DNA of 64,000 nt from JASHSH01 sp036490215 (GTDB taxonomy: Bacteria > Pseudomonadota > Alphaproteobacteria > Rhodospirillales > Magnetospirillaceae), in NCBI GenBank assembly GCA_036490215.1, contig DASXEH010000042.1, positions 6,308 through 70,307 of the forward strand. Reading direction: 5' to 3'. The position numbers were made by a program, and so were the translations under genes. Of the stretch, positions 48,979 through 57,367 are shown in pieces. The notes under the pieces were generated by a model. It had not been told where the DNA came from. It did no database searches and saw only the letters and a program-made list of their open reading frames with translations. Each line of letters opens with the position of its first letter. The first letter of the stretch is position 1.

Positions 48979-49182
48979 TCAGCGGCCTTCGGGCTCGTCC
49001 GGATCGGAGGCACCAGTGGACGCCCCAGTGTCGGCCGCGTCGCCATCCTCGGCGCGATCGCGGGCCTGGGTCTTGCGGCGGCGAAGATTGGCCCGCAGGG
49101 CCTCGGCCGACCGGCGCTGGCGCTCTTCGGCCGCGGCTTGGGTTGGGCCGGAAATTGGGCTTTTTGAACCCTTTTGGGTCAT
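48979..49182 (-). CDS. Small conserved hypothetical basic/acidic protein
   Basis: A 67-aa protein with no membrane segment. Its central stretch RSAEALRANLRRRKTQARDRAE is a strongly basic helix, followed by an acidic disordered tail (DGDAADTGASTGASDPDEPEGR). Short proteins with an EALRxNLRRRKxQAR helix are common and uncharacterised in alphaproteobacteria, which supports reality. It lies between dcd and tRNA-Thr. Function unknown; nucleic-acid binding is possible from charge. Confidence 0.55.
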   Translation of the reverse strand: MTQKGSKSPISGPTQAAAEERQRRSAEALRANLRRRKTQARDRAEDGDAADTGASTGASDPDEPEGR

Positions 49183-49258
49183 AGGCTTAGTCCCCGATGG
49201 GCCTTTCCCTTGCGATCCCTCGCGCGGTATGGCATCAAATGCGCCCCAACGCCGGTCC

Positions 49259-49333
49259 GCTGCCGTAGCTCAGGGGTAGAGCACGTCCTTGGTAAGGACG
49301 GGGTCGGAGGTTCGATTCCTCTCGGCAGCACCA
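49259..49333 (+). tRNA. tRNA-Thr (GGT)
   Basis: Complete 75-base cloverleaf with encoded CCA. The acceptor stem GCTGCCG pairs with CGGCAGC, the D-arm is GCTCAGGGGTAGAGC, the anticodon loop TTGGTAA gives GGT, and the T-arm is GGAGGTTCGATTCCTC. No gene interrupts it, and no att-like duplication is seen. Confidence 0.96.
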
Positions 49334-49350
49334 GCGGGCCTCCCACAAAT

Positions 49351-49361
49351 ATTGGTTTTTT
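49351..49361 (+). terminator. Possible weak terminator after tRNA-Thr
   Basis: A run of six T follows a very short CAA-ATA-TTG self-complementary stretch, about 20 bases after the tRNA. The stem is poor, so this is only suggestive. Confidence 0.25.
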
Positions 49362-49500
49362 CACCCTTGCCCAGCGCCGCGCTGAGCCAGGACGGGATAC
49401 CGTATGCCGATACGCGACCTTAGCCAAAGACAGACGTCGGCAGCATTCGTACTCTTAGTCGTAGCCCGGCACCCAGTGACCGACTTCCAGGGAGTCAGAG

Positions 49501-50271
49501 ATGAGCGAACATATCAAGCTTAAGGAAGAAGACGGCGTCCTTGAGATCACCTTCGCGCGCCCGGACAAGAAGAACGCCCTGTCCAACGCGATGTACCTTG
49601 CCGCGCGCGAAGCCCTGGAAGCTGCGCAGACGAATAAGGCCATTCGTGTCGTTCTCTTCAGCGCCGAGGGCGATGCCTTCACGGCCGGCAACGACATCAA
49701 CGACTTCGCGAAAGTTGCGATGGGACAGAGCGGCGAGGTGCAGGCGCATCGCTTCATCGAAGCGCTGGGCCGCGCCGAGAAGCCGATCGTAGCGGCCGTT
49801 CAGGGTATCGCCGTCGGCGTCGGCACGACGATGCTGCTGCATTGCGACCTCGTCTATACCACCGAAACGGCGAAGCTATCGGCGCCCTTCGTCAACCTCG
49901 CCTTGGTGCCGGAAGCCGCGTCCAGCCTGCTTCTGCCCGCGCGCATCGGCCATGCCCGCGCCTTTGCCGTCTTTGCGCTGGGCGAAAGCATTTCGGGGTC
50001 TGAAGCAGTTGCGCTTGGCCTCGCCAACAAGATACTACCGCAGAACGAGGTGCTGGCAGCGGCGCGCGCGGCGGCCAAGGCTCTGGCCCAAAAGCCGATG
50101 GGATCGGTTATCGCGACAAAACGACTGATGCGTGACGCGGCTGCGCTGTTGGCCAAGATGGGCGATGAAAGCCGGGTCTTTGCCGAGCGTTTGAAAAGCA
50201 GCGAGGCGCGCGAGGCTTTCCAGGCCTTTGCCGAGCGTCGGCCGCCCGATTTTTCGAAGTTCACGTCGTAA
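49501..50271 (+). CDS. Crotonase-family enoyl-CoA hydratase/isomerase
   Basis: A 256-aa crotonase that acts on enoyl-CoA esters. DGVLEITFARPDKKNALSNAMY opens the fold and the oxyanion hole is in SAEGDAFTAGNDINDFAK and AVQGIAVGVGTTMLLHCDLV. In classic hydratases a Pro-Glu pair precedes the LxPxxG turn; here that position reads APFVNLALVPEAASSLL, so the first Glu is replaced and one Glu remains. That pattern is closer to delta3-delta2-enoyl-CoA isomerases. The substrate is undetermined. GGGAG RBS. A GST gene follows 42 bases downstream. Confidence 0.85.
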   Translation: MSEHIKLKEEDGVLEITFARPDKKNALSNAMYLAAREALEAAQTNKAIRVVLFSAEGDAFTAGNDINDFAKVAMGQSGEVQAHRFIEALGRAEKPIVAAVQGIAVGVGTTMLLHCDLVYTTETAKLSAPFVNLALVPEAASSLLLPARIGHARAFAVFALGESISGSEAVALGLANKILPQNEVLAAARAAAKALAQKPMGSVIATKRLMRDAAALLAKMGDESRVFAERLKSSEAREAFQAFAERRPPDFSKFTS

Positions 50272-50313
50272 CGCAATAAAAAGCAGACATCTCCGGCGCA
50301 ACAGGGAAGCACC

Positions 50314-50970
50314 ATGCTGACAGTTCATCACCTCGGTCACTCGCAATCGGAACGAATCGTCTGGCTCTGTGAGGAGTTGGGGCTCGACTATGAGCTGAAG
50401 AAGTATGACCGCCGGAAGGACAACCGGCTGGCGCCGCCGGAATACAAGACGCTGCATCCGATGGGGACCGCACCGGTGATCGCCGATGGCGATCTTGTGC
50501 TCGGCGAGTCGGGAGCGGTTGTCGACTATCTGATCGACACGCATGGCAACGGCCGCCTGAAGGTAAAGCCAGGACAGCCCGGCTTCGCCGATTTTCTCTA
50601 CTGGTTCCACTTCGCCAATGGCACGCTGCAGGCACTGGCCGGGCGGGCGATGGTGCTGGAACGCACCGACCCCTCGGACAAGAACGCCATGCTGCAGTTC
50701 ACCAAGGACCGGTTCAGCCTAGCGCTCTCGCTGCTGGAGAAGCGATTGGGCGAGGTGCCCTATCTCGCCGGCGCCGAACTGACGGCGGCGGATATCATGG
50801 CCGTGTTTTCGTTGACGACGATGCGGCTGTTCCGGCCCTATGACCTGTCGCCCTGGCCCAACATCCTTGCCTATCTGCAACGTATCGGTGCCCGGGCCGG
50901 TTATCGGCGCGCGATGCAGAAGGGCGATCCGGATTTGACGCCGGTGCTGGGCGCAAAGCCGCCCGTCTGA
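50314..50970 (+). CDS. Glutathione S-transferase
   Basis: GST-fold protein of 218 aa. The thioredoxin-like N-terminal domain (about 1-80) has HLGHSQSERIVWLCEELGLDYELKKYDR, with a Ser near residue 10 as candidate catalytic residue, plus the GTAPVIADGDLVLGESGAVVDYL glutathione-binding turn (cis-Pro). The helical C-terminal domain (about 90-215) includes YLAGAELTAADIMAVFSL, the GST N-capping box. It may detoxify an electrophile or act in a catabolic step; the neighbouring crotonase suggests no clear pathway. It converges with dinB 24 bases away. Confidence 0.88.
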   Translation: MLTVHHLGHSQSERIVWLCEELGLDYELKKYDRRKDNRLAPPEYKTLHPMGTAPVIADGDLVLGESGAVVDYLIDTHGNGRLKVKPGQPGFADFLYWFHFANGTLQALAGRAMVLERTDPSDKNAMLQFTKDRFSLALSLLEKRLGEVPYLAGAELTAADIMAVFSLTTMRLFRPYDLSPWPNILAYLQRIGARAGYRRAMQKGDPDLTPVLGAKPPV

Positions 50971-50994
50971 TCGCCGCGCGGCGACTGACCGGCG

Positions 50995-52080
50995 TCAGGC
51001 CAGTTGCAGATCGAGTTGCTCGCCGACAGGCATAGGCGTCTCGCCCTCGTCGAAATGCGAGACTGTGACGCCTAAGAGGCGGATGCCGATGAGCGGGTAG
51101 ACCTTACGCACGAGGTCGATACTGATCTGGCGCAAGGCCGCCTGGGTCGTCACCAGCATGGGCAAGGTCTGGCTGCGCGTGGCCTGACGAAAATCAGCGT
51201 ATTTGATCTTTACCGTGACCGTGCGGCCGAAGGCCTGCGCCTTCTCGCACCACGCCCAGACATCGTCGGCCATGGCGATGACCCCCGCCTCGACCTCGGC
51301 CGGCCGCATGAGATCGTCCGCAAAAGTGGTTTCCGAGCCCGACGATTTGCGCTCGCGATCAGGCGAGACGGGGCGGTCGTCGCGCCCATGGGCGATGGCG
51401 TGATACCAGGGCCCGGCCTTGCCGAAATGCTTTTCCAGAAAGGGTACGGTTTGCATGCGCAGATCGGCGCCGGTGAACAGGCCGAGCTTGTTCATCTTCT
51501 CGGCCGTCACCGGGCCGATGCCATGGAACTTGCCGACCGGCAGGGCCTCGATGAAGGCCAGCGCCATATCGGGCGTGACCACGAACTGACCATTCGGCTT
51601 GCGGTAGTCCGATGCCAGTTTGGCGAGGAATTTGTTGTAGGAGATGCCGGCCGAGGCGGTGAGTTGAGTTTCCGCCAGGATGCGCGCGCGGATTTCTTTT
51701 GCCGTGGCCGAAGCAGTAGGGATGCCGCGCAGATTGGCGGTGACGTCGAGATAGGCCTCGTCGAGCGAAAGCGGCTCGACCAGCGGTGTGTAGTCCTCGA
51801 AGATCGCGCGGATCTGTCGCGACACGGCGCGGTACACATCGAAACGGTGTGGCACAAAAATCAGATGCGGGCATTTGCGCAGCGCGATCGCCGAGGCCAT
51901 GGCCGAGCGCACCCCGAACTTCCGCGCTTCATAGCTGGCGGCGGCCACCACGCCGCGCTTGCCGGCGTATCCAACCGCAACAGGCTTGCCACGCAGCTCC
52001 GGATTGTCACGTTGTTCGACCGACGCGTAGAACGCGTCCATATCGACATGGATGATCTTGCGGATGGCCGGCTGGTCCAT
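50995..52080 (-). CDS. dinB: DNA polymerase IV
   Basis: Y-family translesion polymerase, 361 aa. Palm-domain metal ligands are Asp13 (IHVDMDAFYASVEQ) and the Asp107-Glu108 pair (SLDEAYLDV). The thumb HhH (LPVGKFHGIGPVTAEKMNKLGL) and little-finger domain (about 250-345) are complete. The C-terminal beta-clamp motif expected in DinB is plausibly the last residues (EQLDLQLA). A perfect SOS box lies 22 bases upstream of its ATG, so it should be DNA-damage inducible. Confidence 0.95.
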   Translation of the reverse strand: MDQPAIRKIIHVDMDAFYASVEQRDNPELRGKPVAVGYAGKRGVVAAASYEARKFGVRSAMASAIALRKCPHLIFVPHRFDVYRAVSRQIRAIFEDYTPLVEPLSLDEAYLDVTANLRGIPTASATAKEIRARILAETQLTASAGISYNKFLAKLASDYRKPNGQFVVTPDMALAFIEALPVGKFHGIGPVTAEKMNKLGLFTGADLRMQTVPFLEKHFGKAGPWYHAIAHGRDDRPVSPDRERKSSGSETTFADDLMRPAEVEAGVIAMADDVWAWCEKAQAFGRTVTVKIKYADFRQATRSQTLPMLVTTQAALRQISIDLVRKVYPLIGIRLLGVTVSHFDEGETPMPVGEQLDLQLA

Positions 52081-52102
52081 AGCCCGGGCATCCTAGCACA
52101 AA

Positions 52103-52117
52103 GAACGTACCATGAAC
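52103..52117. promoter_or_regulatory. LexA (SOS) box, alphaproteobacterial type, upstream of dinB
   Basis: GAAC-GTACCAT-GAAC on the plus strand, read as GTTC-N7-GTTC on the minus strand. This is the exact alphaproteobacterial LexA consensus. It sits 22 bases upstream of dinB and 57 bases before the divergent TMEM175 gene, so LexA could act on one or both. Confidence 0.85.
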
Positions 52118-52174
52118 TAGCGCTCGTTGGCGGCGCACGCGGTATAACCGCAGCAGATGGACTGAGGGGAAGCG

Positions 52175-52750
52175 ATGGGCAAGGGGCGATTGGAAGCATT
52201 CAGTGATGGTGTCTTCGCCATCATCATCACGATCATGGTGCTCGAACTTAAGGTGCCACACGGCGCCGATTGGGCGGCGCTGGAGCCACTGCTCCCCGTT
52301 TTCCTGAGCTACGTCCTCAGCTTCGTGTATGTCGGCATCTACTGGAACAACCACCATCACATGTTGCACGCGACCGAGCAGGTGAATGGCGCGGTGCTCT
52401 GGGCCAACCTGCACATCCTGTTCTGGCTGTCGCTGATCCCATTCGCCACCGGCTGGTTGGGCGAAAACCAGGGCGCTAACCTGCCGACTGCCGTGTACGG
52501 CGCGATCCTATTCATGGCGGCCATCGCCTACGTCCTATTGCAGCGGTCGATCATTGCCGCCGAGGGCGAGTCTTCTCTGCTCAAGAAGGCGGTCGGTAAG
52601 GACACGAAAGGCATCGTGTCCCAGATCTTGCTGGTAACCGCGATTCCGGTCGCCTTCGTCGAACCTTGGGCATCCGAAGCGATCTATGTACTGATCGCGT
52701 TGATCTGGCTGATTCCAGACCGGCGGATCGAACGGACGCTGCGCGCCTGA
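52175..52750 (+). CDS. TMEM175-family potassium channel-like protein (DUF1211)
   Basis: A 191-aa membrane protein with six predicted helices. It begins GRLEAFSDGVFAIIITIMVLELKVP, containing the R...FSDGVFAI signature of TMEM175/DUF1211 proteins. The second helix has FLSYVLSFVYVGIYWNNHHHML, also typical. Bacterial members form tetrameric potassium-selective channels. It is divergent from dinB across a short region with a LexA box, and converges with the FMN glutamate-synthase-like gene (4 bases). Confidence 0.88.
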   Translation: MGKGRLEAFSDGVFAIIITIMVLELKVPHGADWAALEPLLPVFLSYVLSFVYVGIYWNNHHHMLHATEQVNGAVLWANLHILFWLSLIPFATGWLGENQGANLPTAVYGAILFMAAIAYVLLQRSIIAAEGESSLLKKAVGKDTKGIVSQILLVTAIPVAFVEPWASEAIYVLIALIWLIPDRRIERTLRA

Positions 52751-52754
52751 TCTC

Positions 52755-54368
52755 CTAGGACGCGGCGTCGAAACTGTCGGGCCGCGCCATCGCCCAGGTT
52801 TCCTTGAACCGCGGATCGTCGGTGCCGATCAGCAATTCGCCGGGGCCGAGGAAACGGTAGATTTGGTCGAAACGCTCGACCTTGTTGGGACCGACGCGTT
52901 TCGAGAAATGGCGCGGCTGCAATTCCTCGGGGTGGCTGAGCCCGGCGGCGGCGATCACTTCCGCAAGGGCCTTCACGGTCGAGCGGTGGAAGTTGAACAC
53001 GCGGTCGGCCTTGTCCGGCACATAGAGCGAGCGCTGCCGCGTCGGGTCCTGGGTCGCGACGCCGGTGGGGCAGCGGTCGGTGTGGCAGCTCTGCGATTGG
53101 ATACAGCCCAGCGCGAACATGAAACCGCGCGCCGAATTGGCCCAGTCGGCGCCCAGCGCCATGATCCGCGCGATATCGAAAGCGGTGATGATCTTGCCGC
53201 TGGCGCCGAGTTTGATGCGCTTGCGCACATCGAGTCCGACCAGCGCGTTGTGCACGAACATCAGCCCGTCGCGGAGCGGCGTGCCGATATGGTCGGTGAA
53301 TTCGAGCGGCGCTGCGCCCGTCCCGCCTTCGGCGCCGTCGACAACGATGAAATCGGGATAAATCCCGGTTTCCACCATCGCCTTGCAGATGGCGAGGAAT
53401 TCCCATGGGTGGCCGATGCAGAGTTTGAACCCCGTCGGCTTGCCGCCGCTCAGCCGGCGCAGCTCGCCGATGAACTGCATCATGCCGATCGGATTCGAAA
53501 ACGCCGAGTGGCGCGCGGGCGAAACGCAATCGACACCCATCGGCACGCCGCGCGTGGCCGAAATCTCAAGCGAGATTTTGGCCGCCGGCAACACGCCGCC
53601 ATGGCCCGGTTTCGCGCCTTGCGAAATCTTGAGCTCGATCATCTTGATCTGCGGATCGGCGGCGGTTTCGGCGAAGCGCTCGGCCGAGAAGGTGCCGTCG
53701 AGATTGCGGCAGCCGAAATAGCCGCTGCCGATTTCCCAGATGATGTCGCCGCCGTTCTTCTTGTGATAGGGGCTGAAACCGCCCTCGCCCGTATCGTGCG
53801 CGAAACCGCCGAGCGCGGCGCCCTTATTCAGCGCCATGATCGCGTTGGCGGAGAGCGCGCCGAAGCTCATCGCCGAAATGTTCAGAACCGAACCCGAATA
53901 TGGAGCCGCGCAATCTGGGCCGCCGATCGAAATGCGGAACGGGTCCTTGCTTGGCTCGGCCGGCGCGATCGAGTGGTTGAGCCATTCGAAATAGGTGGCG
54001 CCGACGTCGAGTTGCGTGCCGAAAGGTCGCTTATCGAGCTGGCCCTTGGCGCGCTGATAAACGATCGAGCGCTTGGCGCGGTTAAAGGGCGTCCCGTCGG
54101 TGTCGCTTTCGAGGAAGTATTGCCGGATCTCGGGCCGCACGTCCTCGAGCAGGAAGCGCATGCGCGCGGCCAGCGGAAAGCTGCGCAGGATGCTGTGTCG
54201 CTTCTGAAAGAGATCGTGGAAGCCGACGATGGCGATCACGAGGAAGATCGCGCAGCCGATCAACAGCGGCGTGTAAAGGATCGATAGAAGCCCGAAGGCG
54301 ATGGTGGCAAGAACCGCGATGGTTAGGCTGATATAACGCCACGTAAACGGCAAACTAAGCGCGTTCAT
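52755..54368 (-). CDS. Membrane-anchored FMN-binding glutamate synthase-like protein
   Basis: A 537-aa protein with two hydrophobic helices at the N-terminus (about residues 9-27 and 30-50), then the FMN-dependent synthase domain of GltB (about 100-520). The barrel has SAMSFGALSANAIMALNKGAALGGFAHDTGEGGFS, SPARHSAF, DGAEGGTGAAP, and the iron-sulfur cysteines in CIQSQSCHTDRCPTGVATQDP. There is no glutaminase domain and no GltD partner in the neighbourhood, so it is unlikely to be the full glutamate synthase. It may oxidise or aminate another substrate. Start at 54368: upstream frame is not conserved. Confidence 0.82.
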   Translation of the reverse strand: MNALSLPFTWRYISLTIAVLATIAFGLLSILYTPLLIGCAIFLVIAIVGFHDLFQKRHSILRSFPLAARMRFLLEDVRPEIRQYFLESDTDGTPFNRAKRSIVYQRAKGQLDKRPFGTQLDVGATYFEWLNHSIAPAEPSKDPFRISIGGPDCAAPYSGSVLNISAMSFGALSANAIMALNKGAALGGFAHDTGEGGFSPYHKKNGGDIIWEIGSGYFGCRNLDGTFSAERFAETAADPQIKMIELKISQGAKPGHGGVLPAAKISLEISATRGVPMGVDCVSPARHSAFSNPIGMMQFIGELRRLSGGKPTGFKLCIGHPWEFLAICKAMVETGIYPDFIVVDGAEGGTGAAPLEFTDHIGTPLRDGLMFVHNALVGLDVRKRIKLGASGKIITAFDIARIMALGADWANSARGFMFALGCIQSQSCHTDRCPTGVATQDPTRQRSLYVPDKADRVFNFHRSTVKALAEVIAAAGLSHPEELQPRHFSKRVGPNKVERFDQIYRFLGPGELLIGTDDPRFKETWAMARPDSFDAAS

Positions 54369-54548
54369 TGACACGTCCGTTGGATGTTTTCGCCCCAGGT
54401 CGGCAGCCCCCCAGTTCGCGGCCGCCGTTCCCCCCGAGTATAGACGAGGTTTATATGGCTGGCGTGTGAATGAATCGCCCGGCCGCTGGTCCTTGGCGCC
54501 TATTCGGTTACACTGCGATGCGGCTTTATAGCTTCGTGGCAGTGCAGC

Positions 54549-55175
54549 ATGTCGACCGGGCTGATCTATAGTTTCGTTACCCTGTTCGTGATCGTCGACC
54601 CGGTGGGCACGGCCACCCTGTTTGCCGGGTTGACCCATGACTGGACCCCCGCTGAACGCCGCGCGAGCGCGATCCGCGGCGTGGTGGTGGCCGGTCTTCT
54701 GCTCTTGTTCTTTGCCTTCGGCGGCGAGTTTCTGCTGCGCGCCTTAGGCGTTTCCCTGGCCGCGTTGCGCATCGCCGGCGGCATCCTGCTTTTCCTGCTG
54801 GCAACCGAGATGGTGCTGGCCAAGCCTTCGGGCGTGCGCGGCATCACCTATAGCGAACGCGAGGAAGCCACCCACCGTGACGACATCGCCGTCTTTCCGC
54901 TGGCTTTTCCGCTGATCGCCGGGCCGGGCGCGCTGACTTCGGTGGTACTGCTGATGGGTGCGGCGCATGGGGTCACCCAGATTGGCGGCATCGTGGTGGC
55001 CGGAGCGGTGGTACTGGGCCTGACCCTGTTGGCCCTGTTCTCGGCAACGCGGTTGGTGGCGTTGCTGGGTGTCACAGGGACGAATGTCATTGGCCGCGTG
55101 CTGGGCGTGGTGCTAGCCGCCTTCGCCGCGCAGTTCGTGCTGGATGGCGTCCTGGCCTGGTGGCCGCACAGCTGA
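54549..55175 (+). CDS. MarC-family integral membrane protein
   Basis: A 208-aa membrane protein of six helices. The opening FVTLFVIVDPVGTATLFAGLTHDWTPAERR and the middle FPLAFPLIAGPGALTSVVLLMG are the MarC/UPF0056 signatures. The physiological function is unknown; an old antibiotic-resistance link has not held up. It diverges from the FMN protein and ends before a strong terminator hairpin shared with the convergent ABC operon. Confidence 0.9.
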   Translation: MSTGLIYSFVTLFVIVDPVGTATLFAGLTHDWTPAERRASAIRGVVVAGLLLLFFAFGGEFLLRALGVSLAALRIAGGILLFLLATEMVLAKPSGVRGITYSEREEATHRDDIAVFPLAFPLIAGPGALTSVVLLMGAAHGVTQIGGIVVAGAVVLGLTLLALFSATRLVALLGVTGTNVIGRVLGVVLAAFAAQFVLDGVLAWWPHS

Positions 55176-55180
55176 TCGAA

Positions 55181-55233
55181 CCTTCAAAAGAAGTGGCCCC
55201 GCCCCTCTTTATGCAAGAGGTGGGCGGGGCCAC
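55181..55233 (-). terminator. Strong terminator of the sugar-type ABC operon
   Basis: GTGGCCCCGCCC pairs perfectly with GGGCGGGGCCAC (55193-55204 with 55222-55233). The stem then continues through CTCTT/AAGAG after a two-base bulge, with a small loop. Read on the minus strand it is followed by TTCTTTTGAAGG, so it should terminate the operon ending at 55258. On the plus strand it lies 17 bases after marC and may also stop that transcript, though no T-run follows there. Confidence 0.85.
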
Positions 55234-55257
55234 AGGCTGTAAACCTGAACTAGCGAC

Positions 55258-56274
55258 TTACTTCGCGATGCAGGTATCGACGTTCTTCGGCGTGCAGACG
55301 TCGAGGCCCGTATAGGTCGGGTCTTTCGGCGCCGGCTTGCCCTGCTTGATGTCGTAGAGGGCGTACATGACCTTGTAGCCCATCTCGAACGGATGCTGAC
55401 CGACCTGGCCCGACGACAGACCGGCCTTCATGGCATCGATCTGAAGCGAGAGCGTGTCGGCTACGACGAGAGCCAGAGCGCCCGACGCGATCTTGTCCTT
55501 ATACTTGGACGCGACCGCCTTGTAGGCGTCGGGCAGGAACTGTGGGAAGCCGCCCGTCGGGGTGAAGGCATCGAGGTTCGGATACTTGCCCAGGATGTCT
55601 TCCATCTGCTGGTTGGCAACGGCGAAGTCGTCGTTGGTGTAGAGCGGGCAACCATCGACTTCTTTCCACCCGTTCTGACCGGTGAGACGATCACCCGGCG
55701 GCTCTTTGCTGGGCTTGCCGGCCAGCGTATCGCGGATGCCCTGCATGCGCTCGTTGTGGTTGGCCGCAGCGGCACCGCCGGATTGAATACAAATGGTGCC
55801 GCCCTTCGGCTTGATCGCCATGACTTGCTTGGCGATGTTCACGCCGATTTCGTAGTTATGCGTGCCGATAAACGCCAAACGCAGGCCCTTGTCCTTGGGC
55901 AGCAGATCCGAGTCCCAGGTCAGGATCGGAATCTTCTTTGCCGCGGCACCTTGCAATGCTGCGGCCATGGCCGGTGCGTTAGCTGGCGAGACGCCGATAC
56001 CATCGACCCCTTTGGTGATCAGGTCGGCGACCATCTGCGCTTCCTCGTCGCCACCACCGTGCTCACCGGGGCCGACATAGAGACACTTGATTTTGCCGGC
56101 CAGTTCCTTCTCGGCCTTTTGGCAGCCGAGCTGGGCTTGATCGAAGAACGGATTGTTGGTGTTTTTCGGCACGAGGGCGAAGGTATAGACCTTGTCCGCG
56201 GCCTTGCTGGGAATGCTCGAGGCGGCAACGACCGCGCCGAGAACGACTGCTGAAGCAACGATGTATTTAAGCAT
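55258..56274 (-). CDS. Sugar-type ABC transporter substrate-binding protein
   Basis: Periplasmic binding protein of the RbsB/FrcB (Peripla_BP_4) type, 338 aa. It starts at 56274 after a strong GGGAGGAG RBS with a Sec signal (LKYIVASAVVLGAVVAASSIPSKA). Mature motifs include FALVPKNTNNPFFDQAQLGCQKAEKE, DLITKGVDGIGVSPANAPAMAAALQGA and IPILTWDSDLLPKDKGLRLAFIGTHNYEIG. The sugar is not determined; ribose or fructose relatives are the nearest style. It is the last gene of the operon ATPase-permease-binding protein. Confidence 0.9.
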   Translation of the reverse strand: MLKYIVASAVVLGAVVAASSIPSKAADKVYTFALVPKNTNNPFFDQAQLGCQKAEKELAGKIKCLYVGPGEHGGGDEEAQMVADLITKGVDGIGVSPANAPAMAAALQGAAAKKIPILTWDSDLLPKDKGLRLAFIGTHNYEIGVNIAKQVMAIKPKGGTICIQSGGAAAANHNERMQGIRDTLAGKPSKEPPGDRLTGQNGWKEVDGCPLYTNDDFAVANQQMEDILGKYPNLDAFTPTGGFPQFLPDAYKAVASKYKDKIASGALALVVADTLSLQIDAMKAGLSSGQVGQHPFEMGYKVMYALYDIKQGKPAPKDPTYTGLDVCTPKNVDTCIAK

Positions 56275-56335
56275 TGTGCTCCTCCCTGGTTGATTTCCGC
56301 TTTTTTCGATATTTCGCGATGCCCCTTGCTTGGGG

Positions 56336-57367
56336 CTATTCGCGCCGTTTTCCGCGGACCTTTTCAAGTAGGACCGCGGCGACGATGAAGAGGCCGACGA
56401 ACAGCCCCTGCCAGTTGGAATCGACGCCCGCCATGAGCAGAGCGTTGCGAATGACTTCGATCAGCGCCGAGCCGATGAAGGCGCCGTACATGCCGCCTTC
56501 ACCGCCCATCAGATTGGCGCCACCGATCACGGCGGATGCGATCGCGCGCAATTCGTAACCGGTGCCCATGGCGTTGATCGCCGAGCCGGCCCAGCCGACG
56601 GTGAGGATGCCGGAGAGCGCCGCCGTCAGCGAGCAGACGACGTAAGCCTGGAGCTTGAGACGCTTCACCGGAACGCCGGTGAGAGTCGCCGCGTGCTCAT
56701 TGCCGCCGATGGCGAACATGTGCCGTCCCCAGGCCGTATAGCGAAGCACCAGAGCCATCACCACGGTGAAAAGCACCATGAACCAGACGGGATTGGCGAT
56801 ACCCAGGACCGCGCCCGCCCCGATCGCCTTGAACGTGGGACCGCCCTCACCGAACTGGTAAAGCATTTTGTTCTGCGACAGCACCACCGCCGCCGACCGC
56901 GCAGCCGACAACATGCCAAGCGTCACGACAAACGGCGGCAGGCCGATATAGGCGATCAGACCGCCATTGATCAGACCCACGATCACGCCCGTACCCAGCG
57001 CCACCACGATCGCCATGATCCACGATGACCCGGCTTGCAGCATCAGGCCGCTGGCCACGGCAACAACGCCCATGGTCGAGCCGACCGACAAATCGATGCC
57101 ACCGGTGACGATAACGACCGTCATCCCGAGCGCCATCACGCCGACCAGGGCGAAATTGCGCGTGATGTTGTAGAAATTGTCTTCGCTGTGAAACGGCGGC
57201 TCGGCGATGCTCATCACGACGCAGATGATGAACAGCGCGACCGTCACCCAGAATGCCTGGCTGGCGACCAAGCGTTTCAATATCGTGTGCTGCTGGATGT
57301 GCAGCATGTCCTCAATGGCGACACTGGCGCCGCCATGGGTCGCCGAGGTTTCCGTATCACGCGACAT
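56336..57367 (-). CDS. Sugar-type ABC transporter permease (RbsC-like)
   Basis: Membrane permease of 343 aa of the ribose/fructose type. IDLSVGSTMGVVAVASGLML and FVVTLGMLSAARSAAVVLSQNK are family motifs, and the ATPase-contacting loop is GRHMFAIGGNEHAATLTGVPVKRLKLQAYV. The final GANLMGGEGGMYGAFIGSALIEVIRNALLMAG closes the fold. It overlaps the ATPase gene by 11 bases. The N-terminal 35 residues are soluble and poorly conserved. Confidence 0.92.
   Translation of the reverse strand: MSRDTETSATHGGASVAIEDMLHIQQHTILKRLVASQAFWVTVALFIICVVMSIAEPPFHSEDNFYNITRNFALVGVMALGMTVVIVTGGIDLSVGSTMGVVAVASGLMLQAGSSWIMAIVVALGTGVIVGLINGGLIAYIGLPPFVVTLGMLSAARSAAVVLSQNKMLYQFGEGGPTFKAIGAGAVLGIANPVWFMVLFTVVMALVLRYTAWGRHMFAIGGNEHAATLTGVPVKRLKLQAYVVCSLTAALSGILTVGWAGSAINAMGTGYELRAIASAVIGGANLMGGEGGMYGAFIGSALIEVIRNALLMAGVDSNWQGLFVGLFIVAAVLLEKVRGKRRE

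Noticed and set aside
50972..50983. CGCCGCGCGGCG palindrome between GST and dinB as a terminator
   Set aside because: No room for a loop and no T-run; simple GC-rich palindrome.
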